The notes under the pieces were generated by a model. The model was not told the origin of the DNA and made no database searches. It saw only the letters and a program-made list of their open reading frames with translations. This document shows, piece after piece, positions 1 to 11,983 of a stretch of DNA of 64,000 bases. Made by a program: the position numbers and the translations under genes. Position 1 is the first letter of the stretch. Each line of letters opens with the position of its first letter. Origin of the DNA: Impatiens glandulifera (Eukaryota > Streptophyta > Magnoliopsida > Ericales > Balsaminaceae); the NCBI RefSeq assembly GCF_907164915.1, contig NC_061867.1, positions 54,148,271-54,212,270 of the forward strand. The letters run 5' to 3'.

Positions 1-691
1 TGCATATCAGCATTTATAGACACGGGAGAATCCAAAATATTATAGCAAATTTCAGAAGTGGCAGATGAACCACTTCTAGGTACAATGAATTCACAAAGAC
101 CCTCTGCAGTGTATTTATCCAGGGGTTTGTCATAACAGAATTCAGCACCATTTAACAGGCAATCCATTTTCACCTCAAGGCTTTCAAATTCTGATAAAAC
201 TGAGAGCATTCAAACAAAAAATTATCAATAAAAATTAAAAATCCAGCAGAAGAAAAAAAAACTAATAGCGATGATCACCGAAAACTGGTAGCTTCTTTAT
301 TTCAAGAACTTTCTCAATAAACATGAGTCCATCCATGTCGGGGAGGTCAAATTCAGTCACGACGATATCAATCTCGCGCCTGCTTTCACCTACCATCGAC
401 AATGCTTCCATAGCTCGTTCAGCAACGATAACTACATCAATCAAGCAAGATTTTTGTAAATTTGAGACCCAAAAAGAAATTTTTTTAATAGCTCACACAA
501 GCAAGATTTTTGCAAATCTGACGCCCAAAAAAAATACAGAAACCTTTGTATTGACAGGATGCAAGAAGTGCTTCAGTCCTTTCAACTGAGGAGCGATCAG
601 AATCCAAAAGCAATATACAAACCCTAGCAGGGAAAGGTATCGTCTGGAGATATCGAAAGGGTGTGGTAACTGAAGAGTTTTTGCTATTCAT
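1..691 (-). CDS. Pseudo-response-regulator/GARP gene, copy A (partial)
   Basis: Three exons are visible on the minus strand: exon 1 at 691-544 (Met to the CQYK end), exon 2 at 431-279, and exon 3 from 199 running off the window edge. Each junction has GT/AG, and the phases join as in copy C. Together they give a full receiver domain: LLLDSD near the start, TEFDLPDMDG in the middle, and the conserved Lys as YDKP. The reading stays open to base 1, so nothing shows that this copy is broken. The GARP half lies outside the window. In plant phosphorelays such receivers accept phosphate on Asp from HPt proteins, but here that Asp is Glu, so phosphorelay output is unlikely. Family assignment rests on motif order; expression is not known. 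Confidence 0.72.
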
Positions 692-768
692 GTTTGAGGC
701 AAATGGGAAGTAGAAAGAAAATAGGGACGAGAATCGTTGGCTTGTGTAATAGAAAATGTCATATGGCG

Positions 769-776
769 TATTTATA
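769..776 (-). promoter_or_regulatory. TATA box of regulator copy A
   Basis: On the minus strand this reads TATAAATA, 78-85 bases before the start codon of copy A. The same octamer at nearly the same distance stands before copies C, D and E, so it is a conserved core promoter element rather than a chance AT run. Confidence 0.55.
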
Positions 777-1514
777 AGCAATATGAATTGCGGATGCTTG
801 TAATATCCAAACATTTATATTTTGAAGGTTCTTATCCCTACATTAATAACACTCCTCCCTATCTCAATCTTGATACTCAAAATCTAGAATAAATAAGAGC
901 TACTATATATCTTTAGCCTTAAAAAAAGAAATTCTCAATTTGTTGTCTTCCTACATCAGCTTTTTTAGCATTTAAAAAGCGTTTTCAAATTAATTGCTCA
1001 TAATATAGCTGACGAACTACTTTTGTTGCACTTATGTAAATATGGCTATGTATTCTTGTACCACAACACATGCTAAGCATGTCTAGATTCCTTAATGGCA
1101 ACAAACCACAATACATTACACCTACTCCATTTTTGTAATCTTTGTGGAAGAAAGATCACGAAAAAAAATGTAAGAACGAAAGAAATGAATGCTCATGAAG
1201 CATTTACAAATCCTTTTGGGAATAAAGATTTGATTTAAAATCAGCATAATACATATGAAGATTACCTTCCTACTAAGGGATATACAATTTAAATGGTTAT
1301 TTGATGGCAATAACTGATTTTACTAAATCAGTTGAAAAGTTGGTGTTTAATGATTTACACCAAGAGGAGGAGTGGGGCATCTTGAACCCTAGTTCATGTT
1401 ACTAGTTAAAGAAACCTTGCAGTATTACTTACTTTCTTTTCTAATCCATTAGTTGTTCTACCTATCCATTCCTTTCTTCTTGCAGCTAGATGAAAATAAA
1501 ATAATATAACATAC

Positions 1515-1630
1515 CCACCACGAGTAACTTAGATTGCAAGAGACTTGGACTAAGGGACTTACCATACAGAAGTATCATATTTGATTCTCGTTCAAATCCC
1601 CCAATGTGCGTGTATTTCTTTATATTAAAT
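1515..1630 (+). repeat. SINE-like segment, unit 1
   Basis: The segment resembles a tRNA-derived SINE head: an A-box-like TTAGATTGCAAGAGACTTGG is followed after about 40-50 bases by a B-box-like TTTGATTCTCGTTC. The same segment sits at the matching place in units 3 and 4, so it predates the duplication. No target-site duplication or poly(A) tail could be defined; the call is tentative. Confidence 0.3.
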
Positions 1631-2334
1631 TTTCTTTTGGAGGTTTCATTGCGTTGAGTTGTTGTTGGACACCCTGGCATCACGAAAAAGAGAAAAACAT
1701 TAATAATAACGACCTAACACAATTGTAAATATCTCGTTTTGTCGTATACTTTCTTAATATACAAAAACATGTCAAAGAAACACACACATAACTTTTGCTT
1801 TTCGATTTTACCTTCCAAATTTATCAATCCCCATGTAGCCTTCTTTTTCTTCTTCCTCATGAGTCTTGTAAAGAGATGCTAATACCACAATTGAGGACGC
1901 GGGAACTGAAATCAGATAAACTTCAGTCCTTAGCTATTGTTAACATCGACTTAGGCGCGAAATATTCTGAATTCATAACTTGTATAACAGAGGCAATGAA
2001 AGCAAATAATAACAGACAGAAAGGCATAAGAATGCACCAAATTAGACTATGAGAAACAACATTGAACATTCAAGATGTTCCTGTAGAAAAGCAATCATAA
2101 ACTACATTTTGTGCAATCTTATAGAAAAAGGATCCCAACAGATTAGGATCTAACACCTAAGAACATCGTTTTCTTACTAGTTAAAGAAATAAACAACTGT
2201 GTTCGAATTCATCAGTTCATTTCTATATAAGAAACCCTAAATAAAGTATTGAAATCCTAGCAGAAGACTACGAAACTGTGTTCTTACATTGCTTCAGCTT
2301 TGAAGAATGTTGAGGATGGAACCGGATGGCCGTC

Positions 2335-2390
2335 TCGAGCAGCTGAACAATGATCGACGGCGACGGCGATAGCGACGGCGGCGGCTTAGT
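2335..2390 (+). repeat. GGCGAC-type microsatellite, unit 1 (short allele)
   Basis: An irregular run of GACGGC units lies inside a conserved frame (GAGGATGGCCGTCTCGAGC before, CCTGAGAAAGTCGACC after). Counterparts at 25385-25490 and 54587-54800 are much longer. Confidence 0.7.
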
Positions 2391-2642
2391 CCCTGAGAAA
2401 GTCGACCTAGAAAATTATATATACTTTTAAATTTATTTATCTTAAATAAGATTATCAAAATCTATAAACTCCATTTAGATTCACACTATATAGTTAATAT
2501 ATATTTTTAAAAATTATCATATTTAATTTTAAGATTATAAATAATTTTAATTTTCAATAAAATAATGATAATGTAAATTATTATAGAAAATATTTTTATA
2601 AACTGTCAATTAAAATTAACATGGGATGATATTATAATAAAA

Positions 2643-3304
2643 TATATATATATATATATAATGATACTTAATTTTTAAAATGTCCGGGTTGCCGGGTCGA
2701 GAGTTGTGGTTAATTTGGATACTTGGGTCGGAATATATTCTGAACTTGCAACCTAACAAAACAAGTACAACTCTTTAACCAACTAGGCTACAAAAACTTT
2801 ATATTTTAAATTCAACACCAAATTTGATAAACGCGGGACGTTTTAATATTAATATAAGTTCAACTTTTTAAGCTTAATTTTTAAAGTGTCTGGATTGTCG
2901 GGTCGAGAGCTGTGGTTAATTTGGATACTTGGGTCGGATTGTGGGTTGACCCGCCTTTAAATTTAAAACGGTTAAAAATAAAATTAAAAATGTTAGAGGT
3001 ATGTTTCGAACTTGCAGCCTAACAAAAACAAGTACAACTTTTTAACCAACTAGGCTACTAAGACTTTATATTTTAAATTCAACACCAAATTTGATAAACG
3101 CGGGACATTTTAATATTAATATAAGTTCAACTTTTTAACTAACTAATATATAATGATGTTGAGTAAATGAATATTTGGGTCGGATTGTGGGTTGACCCAC
3201 CTATAAACTTAAAACGGTTAAAAATAAAATTAAAAATGTTATCTGTAATATTTTTAATGTTTTTTTATATTATTACTCGTGCAAATGCACGGGCTAAATG
3301 CTAG
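2643..3304 (+). mobile_element. Non-autonomous Helitron 1
   Basis: The 3' end has the plant Helitron signature: a GC hairpin (CGTGCAAATGCACG) followed by GGCTAAATG and the terminal CTAG, with T next in the flank. The paralogous empty site at about 55.28 kb (ATAAAA joined to TTGTATTGG) places the insertion between A and T, as Helitrons require. The 5' end now begins TATATA rather than TC, probably through microsatellite change. Inside, a segment of about 205 bases with CCGGGTCGAGAG-type sequence is duplicated in tandem. It has no coding capacity. Confidence 0.75.
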
Positions 3305-5339
3305 TTATATTAGTGTGACAATTTAAAAAATTCAATTTTATTTTTCAAATTTATTTTATTTGTGTTATTATGGTTACTAAGTATTAGTTACAACTTAGGA
3401 GATGAGATAAATTTGTTGTGTTTAAATGAATATCTAACTTGATTTGTCGTATACTTACTCATCGAGGTTAAAAATTGATTTTAAAAAATAACGAAAAAAA
3501 TGTTAAGAAAGTCAAATTTTATAAATAAAGTAAAACAATTCTTAATCTAATATTATGTTTTTGTGACATTTAAATATCAAAATCCACAAATTATCAAAAC
3601 AAAATGTATATGTCTATTTTTCACATATGGTTTAAAATATCATTATCTTCAACCTGTAGCGGTATAATTTATAAAATAAATAAAAGTTAGGCGCAATTGA
3701 CCAATGTCATCAAGTATAAATATTATTAACAAACAAAAATTAGTATATAATTTGCAAATTTGACAAAATTTTTTTTTTTTTTTAAATTCATTTTCACTCA
3801 ATTTTATTTTTTTCCTATTCAATCACATTTTCTATATTACAAACTACTATCATTTTTAATTTTTACTTTATCAATTTTTAAAAGTGGGTTTAAGTTTATT
3901 ACAATCAAAATCACTTTTTAAAAAAAAAAAAATTAAAGTACAAAAAAGGAGTGATTTTTTTTATATATATTTAATTTAAAAAATGTGATTAAATTATATA
4001 AAACATTTTTAAGTGAAATAATCAATTTATATGAACTAAAATGATTTTTTAACATCTAAATATTATTTTCGTTCCTGTCCGATCAACTATGAGTGAAATG
4101 AAGGAAGATGTGTTGGTCATTTCGATTGATTATAATCTCATTGAAACAAAACTAAATTATCATATATGATTTTTATAATTTTCTTTTAATTTTTTTTGTC
4201 ATATAAAAAGTGATAGATAATTTATTTTTACAATAATTAGATAAATAAATACTAAATAAAATGATAACCAAGGTTTATAATTTTTCAAACTAATCTACAA
4301 TATTGTAGATTGAGTGATAAAAAAGACATTCTTGATAAATGATCCGTTGATAATATTGAGAAACATTCTCCAATTTTAAATGAGAAAACACTGTTGATTA
4401 ATGTTATTCAAAATCTCGTATTCTTTTCCACCAAAATGGCTAAACAATTAATTAAGATTTGTGAACAAATTGATCACGCATGGACCTTGTTAGCAACCCA
4501 ATCCAAAGCGATGGAGGCGTGGAGGAACAATGACCATTTAGTTGTCGGTTGAAAGTTGGAAATTAGATTTATCAATTGATCAAAATGTTTCATTTTCTAA
4601 GAAAGATGAAATGTCTTTCAATCGAAAAGAGAGGAACAAGAAAGTGAAATAAAGATGGTAGATGATGAAAATGGATTAATTAACTAGACATCAAGTCTAA
4701 ATCTGTAAAAGAAGAAAATAAGCAAATGAAGAGTGTATCAGTAAACTTTTAGCATTGGTGATGTGTTATTACCACATTCTCATGTACTTACAATACCTAA
4801 TTATCTTTTCAACCACATTCATCTTTATTTTTTATCTCGAACTTTTAAGATGAAAAAATTAAAGCTCTCACACATATTGTTATATTCGTGACTGAAATGT
4901 CTTTGTCCACATTTTTTTGATACTGAATAACATTTCTTCAGCACCATCCATCAATCTTTTTAACTTTCATAATATTCTTATCTAATTCTTCTACATTACA
5001 TATATATATAGATATTACATATTTTTAAAAATCAAAATTTGAAGTCACCACTTTTAAACATTTTTTTTTTACTAATTGGTGTACCAATATTTGTACAAAA
5101 TTTGTGCTCAACTTCAAAAAAACAACTTTTACAATTCTTATTAATCCCTACATTTGTAAGAAATAAAAAAAAGTAATAAATAACTAAACAAATAAGCATT
5201 ATTATCATAACTAAATAAAATAATGACAAATTATAAAAAAAAATACATTTTGCATATATATGACATAATAGTCAAATAAACACCTTCAAAGAAACCCATT
5301 CTAATATATTTTGATAGATATTCAAAAAATTAGTGCCAC
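3305..5339. other. AT-rich duplicated intergenic DNA
   Basis: No gene is supported. The same sequence order recurs at about 26.4-28.5 kb, 33.2-35.3 plus 50.9-52.2 kb, and in weak form at 56.9-57.6 kb. It includes poly-A/T runs and a marker piece around 4440-4650 (ACAAATTGATCACGCATGGA and following) found in all units. Confidence 0.6.
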
Positions 5340-5712
5340 AAGTCTATACTTTCCAATTCTACCACAACTCTAACATTGACAATTGTAAACTATTTTTTAT
5401 GAAACATCATCTACTCCCAATATTGGTCTACAACTAGATAACTAATATTTCTTAAACGTATCAAAATACATATATTCTTTGAAAATGTATCTCATTTGTT
5501 TGGTATTGTTCCAAAACTTTACCTTTAAAATTTTCCAAAATAATACGTTTAACCCCACAATTTGTAACTCCAGCATTCAACTTTTTCTTACATAACTCAC
5601 TCAAAACATTCAATGTAATCAAAGGACCAATCCCAATCACATCCTCAAATTTATAGGCAATGAAGTCAGTAATTACTAAACCAATCTTGTTATAATTTGT
5701 ATAACAAATATG

Positions 5713-7738
5713 TAGTGGTGAGCATAATTTGGATTTACCCAAATTCAACCCTAACCCAAACCCAAAATATTAATTTGGGTTAGTTAATATGGGTTGGGTT
5801 GAGTATGAATTGAGTTTAATTTGGGTTGGGTTAGGGTTACCCAAATTACCCAAATTATATAAATTTAATTTATTTCTCTATTATTAATCAAATATAAACT
5901 AATCATCTTCCAACTTAATGTCGAACACGTTTTTGACATGTTTAACACGTTTTTCATACGTTTAACACGTTTAGCACGGTTTTAATATTTTTAACACGTT
6001 TTCACACTTATAACACGTTTTTCACACGTTTAACACGTTTTCACGTTTTTTTGCACGTTTAACACGTTTTTGACATGTTTAACACGTTTTCACACTAATA
6101 ACATGTTTTTCACGTTTTTGACATGTTTAACACGTTTTCACACTAATAACATGTTTTTCACGTTTTTGTCACGTTTAACACGTTTTTAACATGTTTAATA
6201 CGTTTATCGCGTTTTTGACAAGTTTAACACATTTTTTACGTTTTTGGCACGTTTAACACATTTTAAATATATATAACATGTTATTGATAAGTTGAACACG
6301 GTTTTCACGTTTTTGGCACGTTTAACACGTTTTTGACATTTTAACACGTTTTTGACATTTTAACACGTTTTTGAATGTTTAACACGTTTTCACACGTTTA
6401 ACACATTTTTCATACGTTTAACATGTTTTTCACGTTTTTAGCATGTTTAACACGTTTTGACATATTTGACAGATTTTTCACATTTTTGGCACGTTTAACA
6501 CGTTTTTGACATGTTTAACACGTTTAACACGTTTAACACGTTTTGACTCATTTAACAAGTTTTGGTACGTTTAACACATTTTTCACATTTTGGCACATTT
6601 TTACGTTTTTGGCACGTTTAACATGTTTTTGATATTTTAACACGTTTAACATATTTTTTACATGTTTAATATGTTTTTGCACGTTAATACATTTTGATAG
6701 GTTTTAACACGTTTTTGGCACGTTTAACACGTTTTTCACGTTTTTGACATGTTTAACACGTTTTGGCACGTCAAATGTGTGAAAACGTATTAAACATGTT
6801 AAAATGTGGTAAACATGTGAAACGTGTCAAAACGTGAAAAACGTGTGAAACGTGTCAAAATGTGTTAAACGTGCCAAAAACGTGACAAATATGTGAAAAC
6901 ATGTTCAACGTGTCAAAAATATGAAAAACATGTTAAACATGTCAAAATGTGCAAAAAATGTGAAAATGTGTCATAATCGTGAAAAACGTGTCAAAAACGT
7001 GTTAAACATGTCAAACATGTCAAAACATGAAAACAATGTCCAGCGTGTCAAAATGTGTTAAACGTACCAAAAACATGTTAAACGTGTCAAAACGTGTTAA
7101 ACATGTGTCGAAAACGTGAAAAACATGTCAAAAACGTGTTAAACGTGTGAAAAACGTATTAAACGCGTCGAAAATGTGAAAAACGTGTAAAAAACGTGTT
7201 AAACGTGTCAAAAATGTAGAGAATGTGTGAAACGTATTTAAACGTGTTAAACGTGCCAAAAATGTGAAAACATGTTTAACGTGTCAAAAATATGAAAAAC
7301 ATGTTAAACGTGTCAAAACGTGCCTGAAAATGTGAAAAACGTGTCAAAATGTGTTAAATGTGTCATAATCGTGAAAAACGTGTTTAACATGTCAAAATGT
7401 GTTAAACGTGCCAAAAACGTGTTTAACGTGTGAAAAACGTATTAAACATGTGAAAACGTATTAAACATGTCAAAAACGTGTTAAACATTTCAAAACGTGT
7501 CAAAACGTGAAAAATGTGGAAAACGTATTAAACATTTAAAAAACGTGTTAAACGAATAAAAATATGTTAAATGAATCAAATATATGTTAAATGAAAAAAT
7601 AAAAATAAAATAATTTGGGTTACCCAACCCATACTCAACCCAACCCATATTGATAAATAATATGGGTTGAATTATGGGTTGGGTAAATTTAATTTGGGTT
7701 GGATAATACGGATTGAGTTTACTGTTTGCTCACCTCTA
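5713..7738. mobile_element. hAT-type foldback element with minisatellite arms
   Basis: The element is bounded by TIRs TAGTGGTGAGCA (left) and TGCTCACCTCTA (right; reverse complement TAGAGGTGAGCA), with an exact 8-base target duplication CAAATATG at 5705-5712 and 7739-7746. The paralogous site at about 28.82 kb carries a single CAAATATG and no insertion, so the ends are certain. Next to the TIRs are inverted blocks of about 130-190 bases rich in TTTGGGTTGGG/ACCCAACCC, and the whole interior is two oppositely oriented minisatellite arms. There is no coding sequence. The termini and 8-base duplication fit a non-autonomous hAT. Confidence 0.88.
5918..7560. repeat. Two inverted minisatellite arms of the foldback element
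   Basis: The left arm (about 5918-6766) is built of degenerate units near 20 bases of the form GTTTAACACGTTTTTGACAT. The right arm (about 6775-7560) carries the reverse complement, AAAACGTGTTAAACGTGTCA. The turnover point is near 6770. A transcript through it could fold into a hairpin of about 0.8 kb per arm. Confidence 0.85.
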
Positions 7739-8272
7739 CAAATATGCTTAGACTGAAAAATATTTACCATCCAAGTATTATAGATATTGTCTTTACTAAT
7801 AAACAATGACACTTCCCCTATTACATATTATTTTAATTTTCATGGTATCATTATTACTTAATCTAAAAATAACCTCATGTGCACAACTTTATTATGTTCG
7901 TGCCAATCTCACATTTTCTTTCAATTTGAAAATCATTACAACCATAAATCGTGTAATCTCACTATTGTTGAGATTATAGACAAGCATTTGACTCAGTTTT
8001 CTCACGGGTTCATTAATCAACTCCTCGACATTAAAATTATCGAGATCCACTTCTACTCCACCCTCATTTGTATAACTCCCAAAATCTGAATCCTCATAAG
8101 TTTTTTCACTTAAAAAGCCACTAAATTTTTCATTATCATTTAAAACTAAGTCTGACGGTGGTTGTTCACATATTGGATCTTCTTCACTATCATTTTCTTT
8201 TTCTTCAATCACAACTTCATCGGTTTCTTGTTCTTCCTCAACCACAACATCAATTTCTTCTTCTTTAATCAA

Positions 8273-9240
8273 TACTTCATTGGTTTCTTGTCTTTTTCAA
8301 CCACTAATCAATTTCTCCATATTCTCCGGAAAAATGTTTCATCAATTTATTCCTCTTCTTCAACTTTTTTTAATAAGAAATTAATTCTTATTAAATCATT
8401 GGAGAGTTACTTCTAAAAAAAAGTAATTAGTAAATAGTACAAAATAAAACTTATAAAATCAATATAAATAGATAATAAATTGTAGTATCAATTTACAAAA
8501 TAAAAATTTACAATAGAAAAGTTTCAACAATCATATAATTTGTTGATGGTCACTCCAAGAACAAACTCATCCGAGTTCCTAAATAGTGAGTACCAAAGTG
8601 GAGCAATGAACCAATTAACGGTATAAGAAGAATCTCTACAAAATATTCTGAGTGGTAGTTAAAATTATCCTTAGTCGAGGGTTGATAAACAATGCCGAAA
8701 AAAGTCCTACCAAATAATAATTGATCATTTATATATATGGACGAAATAGTAAGAAACTTGTACAAATCATGGGAGGATGTCTATAAGAGGGTGTCCATAT
8801 TAAAGATCAAGTCAAATAACTCTTTATTAAAACAACTCCAAATTCGATAATTTAGTCTCCTTTGTTACTAAAAAGGGGACGGACATGGACTCGAGAAATC
8901 ATTACTAACATAATCGGAGGATACGAGCAGTAAACAACCCACTGAAAATTAAGAGAATTATTCGGATCACAAAAATTCGGGATAAAAAAATCGATCCGAC
9001 TAAATAAGATGCTGTATCTAACAAAATATAATACTAATTTAAATCTGAGTGATGGAAAGAAAAACATAATAACCATAATGATAGAGTCATCAGAGGGGAT
9101 ACGGTTGAATATTTTTTAATTTCTCTAAAACATTTTTTTTTAAAGAGAGTAAATGAAAAATTAATCAAATAGTGATAGAAAAATTTGTCTACTTCAATTT
9201 CTTTTTTTCTTTTTTTTAATATCACCAAATTGACTATCAA
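8273..9240. other. Duplicated intergenic DNA beyond the MULE relic
   Basis: Homologous sequence occurs at 29.75-30.83 kb and, more diverged, at 61.25-61.95 kb. Short minus-strand frames (for example 8550-8765) have counterparts in the other copies but with frameshifts, so no gene is claimed. Confidence 0.5.
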
Positions 9241-10150
9241 AGTTCACAATAGTCAATGACGGCTATAGTTGATTGACTATATAGATTGCAATCTGTTTTT
9301 TTTTGGCAAAATAGGAAGAAATTTACATAATTTTTTGTCAACCGCAATCCAGACAAACCTCTTATACTCAGCTTTTGAGCAATTTACGTATGTCCCAATA
9401 GCGCAATGGGTTATGTGAATCCATTCACATATTTGGTGGACTCATTTGAAAATTTATGTTATTATAAAAAAATAAACTTAAAAATCTTATAAAATATAAT
9501 GCATAAATAAATATATTGGTAATTTTATATATTTAATTGTGTTTATAGTGTTCGGTAAAAAATTGGGGGTCAGGGTCCCGCCTCTACATCCTCTGTCAAC
9601 TTCTAGTCAAACAAGAAGAAAACCGCCCTGATCAGAGCAATTCGATTCAGTTACCACAGAGCAATTTCAAATTGATTAACTATATATATTGTAATCTATT
9701 TTTTGTTGGCTAAATAGGAAGAAATTTACAGAATTTCTTTGTCACCCGCAATCAATACAAACTTCGTTGTGAAATCGAGATGGGTATAGATATAATATAA
9801 CTTTATATTATTGAGAGTCTTATACTCAAATTTTGAGCAATTTACATATGTCATAATAGCACAATGTATTCACACATTTGGTGGACTCAAAAATTCATAT
9901 TATTATAAAAAATAAACTTAAAACTCTTATAAAAAAATATAATGCATAAATAAATATATGGGTAGTTTTATATATTTAATTGTGTTTATAGTGTTCGGTG
10001 CATAATCAGGTGAGATTGGGGTCAGGGCCCCACCCCATCCTCTGTCAACTACTAGTCAAATTAAGGAAAAACCGCCCCAAACAGGACAATTCAATTCGGT
10101 AACTGCATGACGATTTCAAATTGACATCTTTAGATATAACTGACATACCG
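9241..10150. repeat. Two diverged copies of a short TIR-type element
   Basis: Two blocks of about 400 bases share the segments GAAGAAATTTACA, TATATTTAATTGTGTTTATAGTGT, TCAACT(A/T)CTAGTCAAA and ACCGCCC. Related sequence lies at 20.71-21.14 kb and 31.0-31.27 kb, each just before a tRNA-Leu copy. The 20.71-kb copy has imperfect inverted ends (AGGATGTCAA against TTACCATCCT). There is no coding capacity. Confidence 0.45.
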
Positions 10151-10460
10151 GTCAAATCAAATATTGACGAAATACCACGATTTCGGTATTGTATCGATAT
10201 TATACTCTTCCTATCGAATAATATTAAAGTTTAATTATATTTTTATTTTAAAAAATGAACTTTTTACAATTAAATTAACATCAAATTTATTTAGAAAATT
10301 AAAAAAATATAGTTTTATAATTGAAGAAAATAAAATTTACTAAGATTAATTGACGACAATTCACGTAATAGTTCGTGAATTAAAATTTTGAAATGAAAAT
10401 TATTTTGGTATATACAATATGTAATAAAATTTAAAAATCTCATACCTTAATTATATTTTT

Positions 10461-10466
10461 AAAAAA
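10461..10466 (-). terminator. Pol III terminator of tRNA-Leu(CAA)
   Basis: A run of six T on the minus strand lies 9 bases past the tRNA 3' end, as expected for RNA polymerase III termination. Confidence 0.6.
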
Positions 10467-10475
10467 GAGATAATT

Positions 10476-10559
10476 TGTCAGAAGTGGGGTTTGAACCCAC
10501 GCCCACGTTAGTGGACCAGAACTTGAGTCTGGCGCCTTAGACCACTCGGCCATCCTGAC
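10476..10559 (-). tRNA. tRNA-Leu (anticodon CAA), intact
   Basis: On the minus strand GTCAGGA pairs with TTCTGAC to form the acceptor stem, and the discriminator base is A. The anticodon arm is CCAGA-CTCAAGT-TCTGG with CAA at positions 34-36, the long class II variable arm is CCACTAACGTGGG, and the T arm is GTGGG-TTCAAAC-CCCAC. A box (TGGCCGAGTGG) and B box (GGTTCAAACCC) are present. There is no intron, and CCA is not encoded, as is usual in eukaryotes. A T-run terminator follows. It decodes UUG. Confidence 0.93.
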
Positions 10560-10820
10560 TTATTGATTCACAATTTCAGTATTATATTAATATTATATCT
10601 TTCATATTGAATAAATTTAGGAAATTAAAAAAATAGATACTTTTATAATTGAACTTCATGTCTCTGTTTAAAAAAATAAAATTTACTAAGATTAATTGAC
10701 GACAATTTACTAGTAGTTAGTGAATTAAATTTTGAAACCAAAATTATTTTGGTATATATAATGTAACAAAAATTTGAAAATCTCATACCATACCTTACCT
10801 TTTTTTTAAAGCAGATAATT

Positions 10821-10909
10821 TGTCAAAAGTGGGGTTTGAACCCAACCCACGCCAACGTTAGTGAACCAGAACTTGAGTCTGGCGTCTTAGACCACTCGAC
10901 AATCCTTAC
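10821..10909 (-). pseudogene. tRNA-Leu(CAA) pseudogene, array unit 2
   Basis: The CAA loop is kept, but the D-arm region reads GGATTGTCGAGTGG, the acceptor stem is GTAAGGA against TTTTGAC with mismatches, and AACCC is inserted beside the T arm. No T-run follows on the minus strand. Confidence 0.75.
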
Positions 10910-11199
10910 TTATTAACAGTATACCACGATTTCTGTATTGTATCGATATTATAGTGCCGTTCATATCGAATAATATTAAAGTTTAATTATATTTTGATTT
11001 TATTAAAAAAGGTTAGATTTTACAATTAAATTAACATAAATTTATTTAAGAAATTAGAAAAAACAGATATTTTTATAAATAAGTTTCAGGTTTGTTTAAA
11101 TAAATAAAATTTACTTTGACGACAATTTATTGAATAGTTCGTGAATTAAAATTTTGAAATGGAATATATATCCATGTAACAAAATTTGAAAATCTAATT

Positions 11200-11293
11200 T
11201 GTGAGATTGGGGTTTAAACCCACGTCCACGTTAGTGGACCTAACGTGGACCAGAATTTGAGTCTGGCGTTTTAGACCACTCGGCCATCCTAAT
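11200..11293 (-). pseudogene. tRNA-Leu pseudogene, array unit 3
   Basis: The variable arm carries an extra local duplication (GTGGACCTAACGTGGACC on the plus strand) and the T arm reads GGTTTAAACC on either strand, so B box and folding are damaged. The 5' half is still recognisable. Confidence 0.75.
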
Positions 11294-11860
11294 TTATTGA
11301 CGGAATATCACGATTTCGGTATTGTATCGATATTATATTATTCATATCGAATAATATTAAAGTTTAATTATATTTTGATTTTATTTAAAAATAAGTTAGA
11401 TTTTTATAATTAAATTAACATAAAATTTATTTAGGAAATTAGAAAAAATAGATACTTTTATAATTGAGCTTCATGTCTTTGTTTAAAAAAATAAAATTTA
11501 CTAAGATTAATTGACAATAATTTACTGAATAGTTTGTGAATTAAATTTTGAAATAAAAATTATTTTAAATTAACATCAAATTTATTTACGAAATTAGAAA
11601 AAATAGATACTTTTATAATTGAGCTTTATATGTCTGTTTAAAAAAATTAAAATTTATTAAGATTAATTTACGATAATTTACTGAATACTTCACGAATTAA
11701 ATTTTGAATTAAAAATTATTTTGGTATATATAATGTAAACAAAAATTTGAAAATCTTTTTTTTTTTTAAAAGACGATAATTTACTGAATAGTTCATGAAT
11801 TAAATTTTGAATTAAAAATTAATTTGGTATATATAATGTAAACAAAAATTTAAATATCTC

Positions 11861-11895
<35 letters not shown>

Positions 11896-11900
11896 GATAT

Positions 11901-11983
11901 TGTCAGAAATGGGGTTTGAACTCACGCCACGTAAGTGTACCAGAACTTGAGTCGAGCGTCTTAGATCACTCAACCATCCTGAC
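11901..11983 (-). pseudogene. tRNA-Leu pseudogene, array unit 4
   Basis: The acceptor stem GTCAGGA/TTCTGAC is intact, but the anticodon stem is broken (CTCGA opposite TCTGG) and the variable arm has lost bases. A very long T run on the plus strand (about 11862-11892) lies just downstream. Confidence 0.7.

Larger units (their letters stand above)
777..2642. other. 5' flank of copy A: duplicated, mostly non-coding
   Basis: This segment is repeated with indels at about 23.82-25.56 kb, 32.0-33.13 kb and 53.5-54.84 kb. It has no convincing long reading frame. A 94-base exon-like piece at 1812-1905 (minus strand) has an acceptor, a donor and one open frame, and has an equal-length counterpart in unit 3 (24929-25022). 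It may be an exon of an unrecognised gene. A GAC-rich stretch (about 2335-2390) ends the segment. Confidence 0.5.
5340..8272 (-). pseudogene. MULE (MuDR-like) transposase relic, unit 1, split by foldback element
   Basis: Minus-strand pieces in order: an acidic N-terminal stretch (8272-7892) with DSDFGSYTNEGGVEVD and a FxVxMxFK-like block; then, once the foldback insertion is ignored, a frame with TWMVNIFQSKHICYTN and FEDVIGIGPLITLNVL (about 7820-5461). Below it, around 5411-5436, comes CRPILGVDD, which resembles the first catalytic Asp block of MULE transposases. The H-x-C zinc-like segment, the helical KFEDVI region and CRPxxGxD follow each other in the order usual for plant MuDR proteins. 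Stops and frameshifts between pieces show it is dead. The same relic lies at 28.52-29.75 kb. Family assignment is by motif resemblance only. Confidence 0.5.

Noticed and set aside
485..814. 109-codon frame as a separate gene start (Met at 814)
   Set aside because: The conserved start is the internal Met at 691; the upstream part contains the TATA box and differs between copies.
5918..7560. Regularly repeated short motifs resembling a CRISPR array
   Set aside because: The units are degenerate and have no unique spacers, they invert in the middle, and the DNA is plant nuclear; it is a minisatellite within a transposon.
8162..8416. Plus-strand Phe/Asn-rich ORF
   Set aside because: Antisense of the acidic N-terminal segment of the MULE relic; low complexity.
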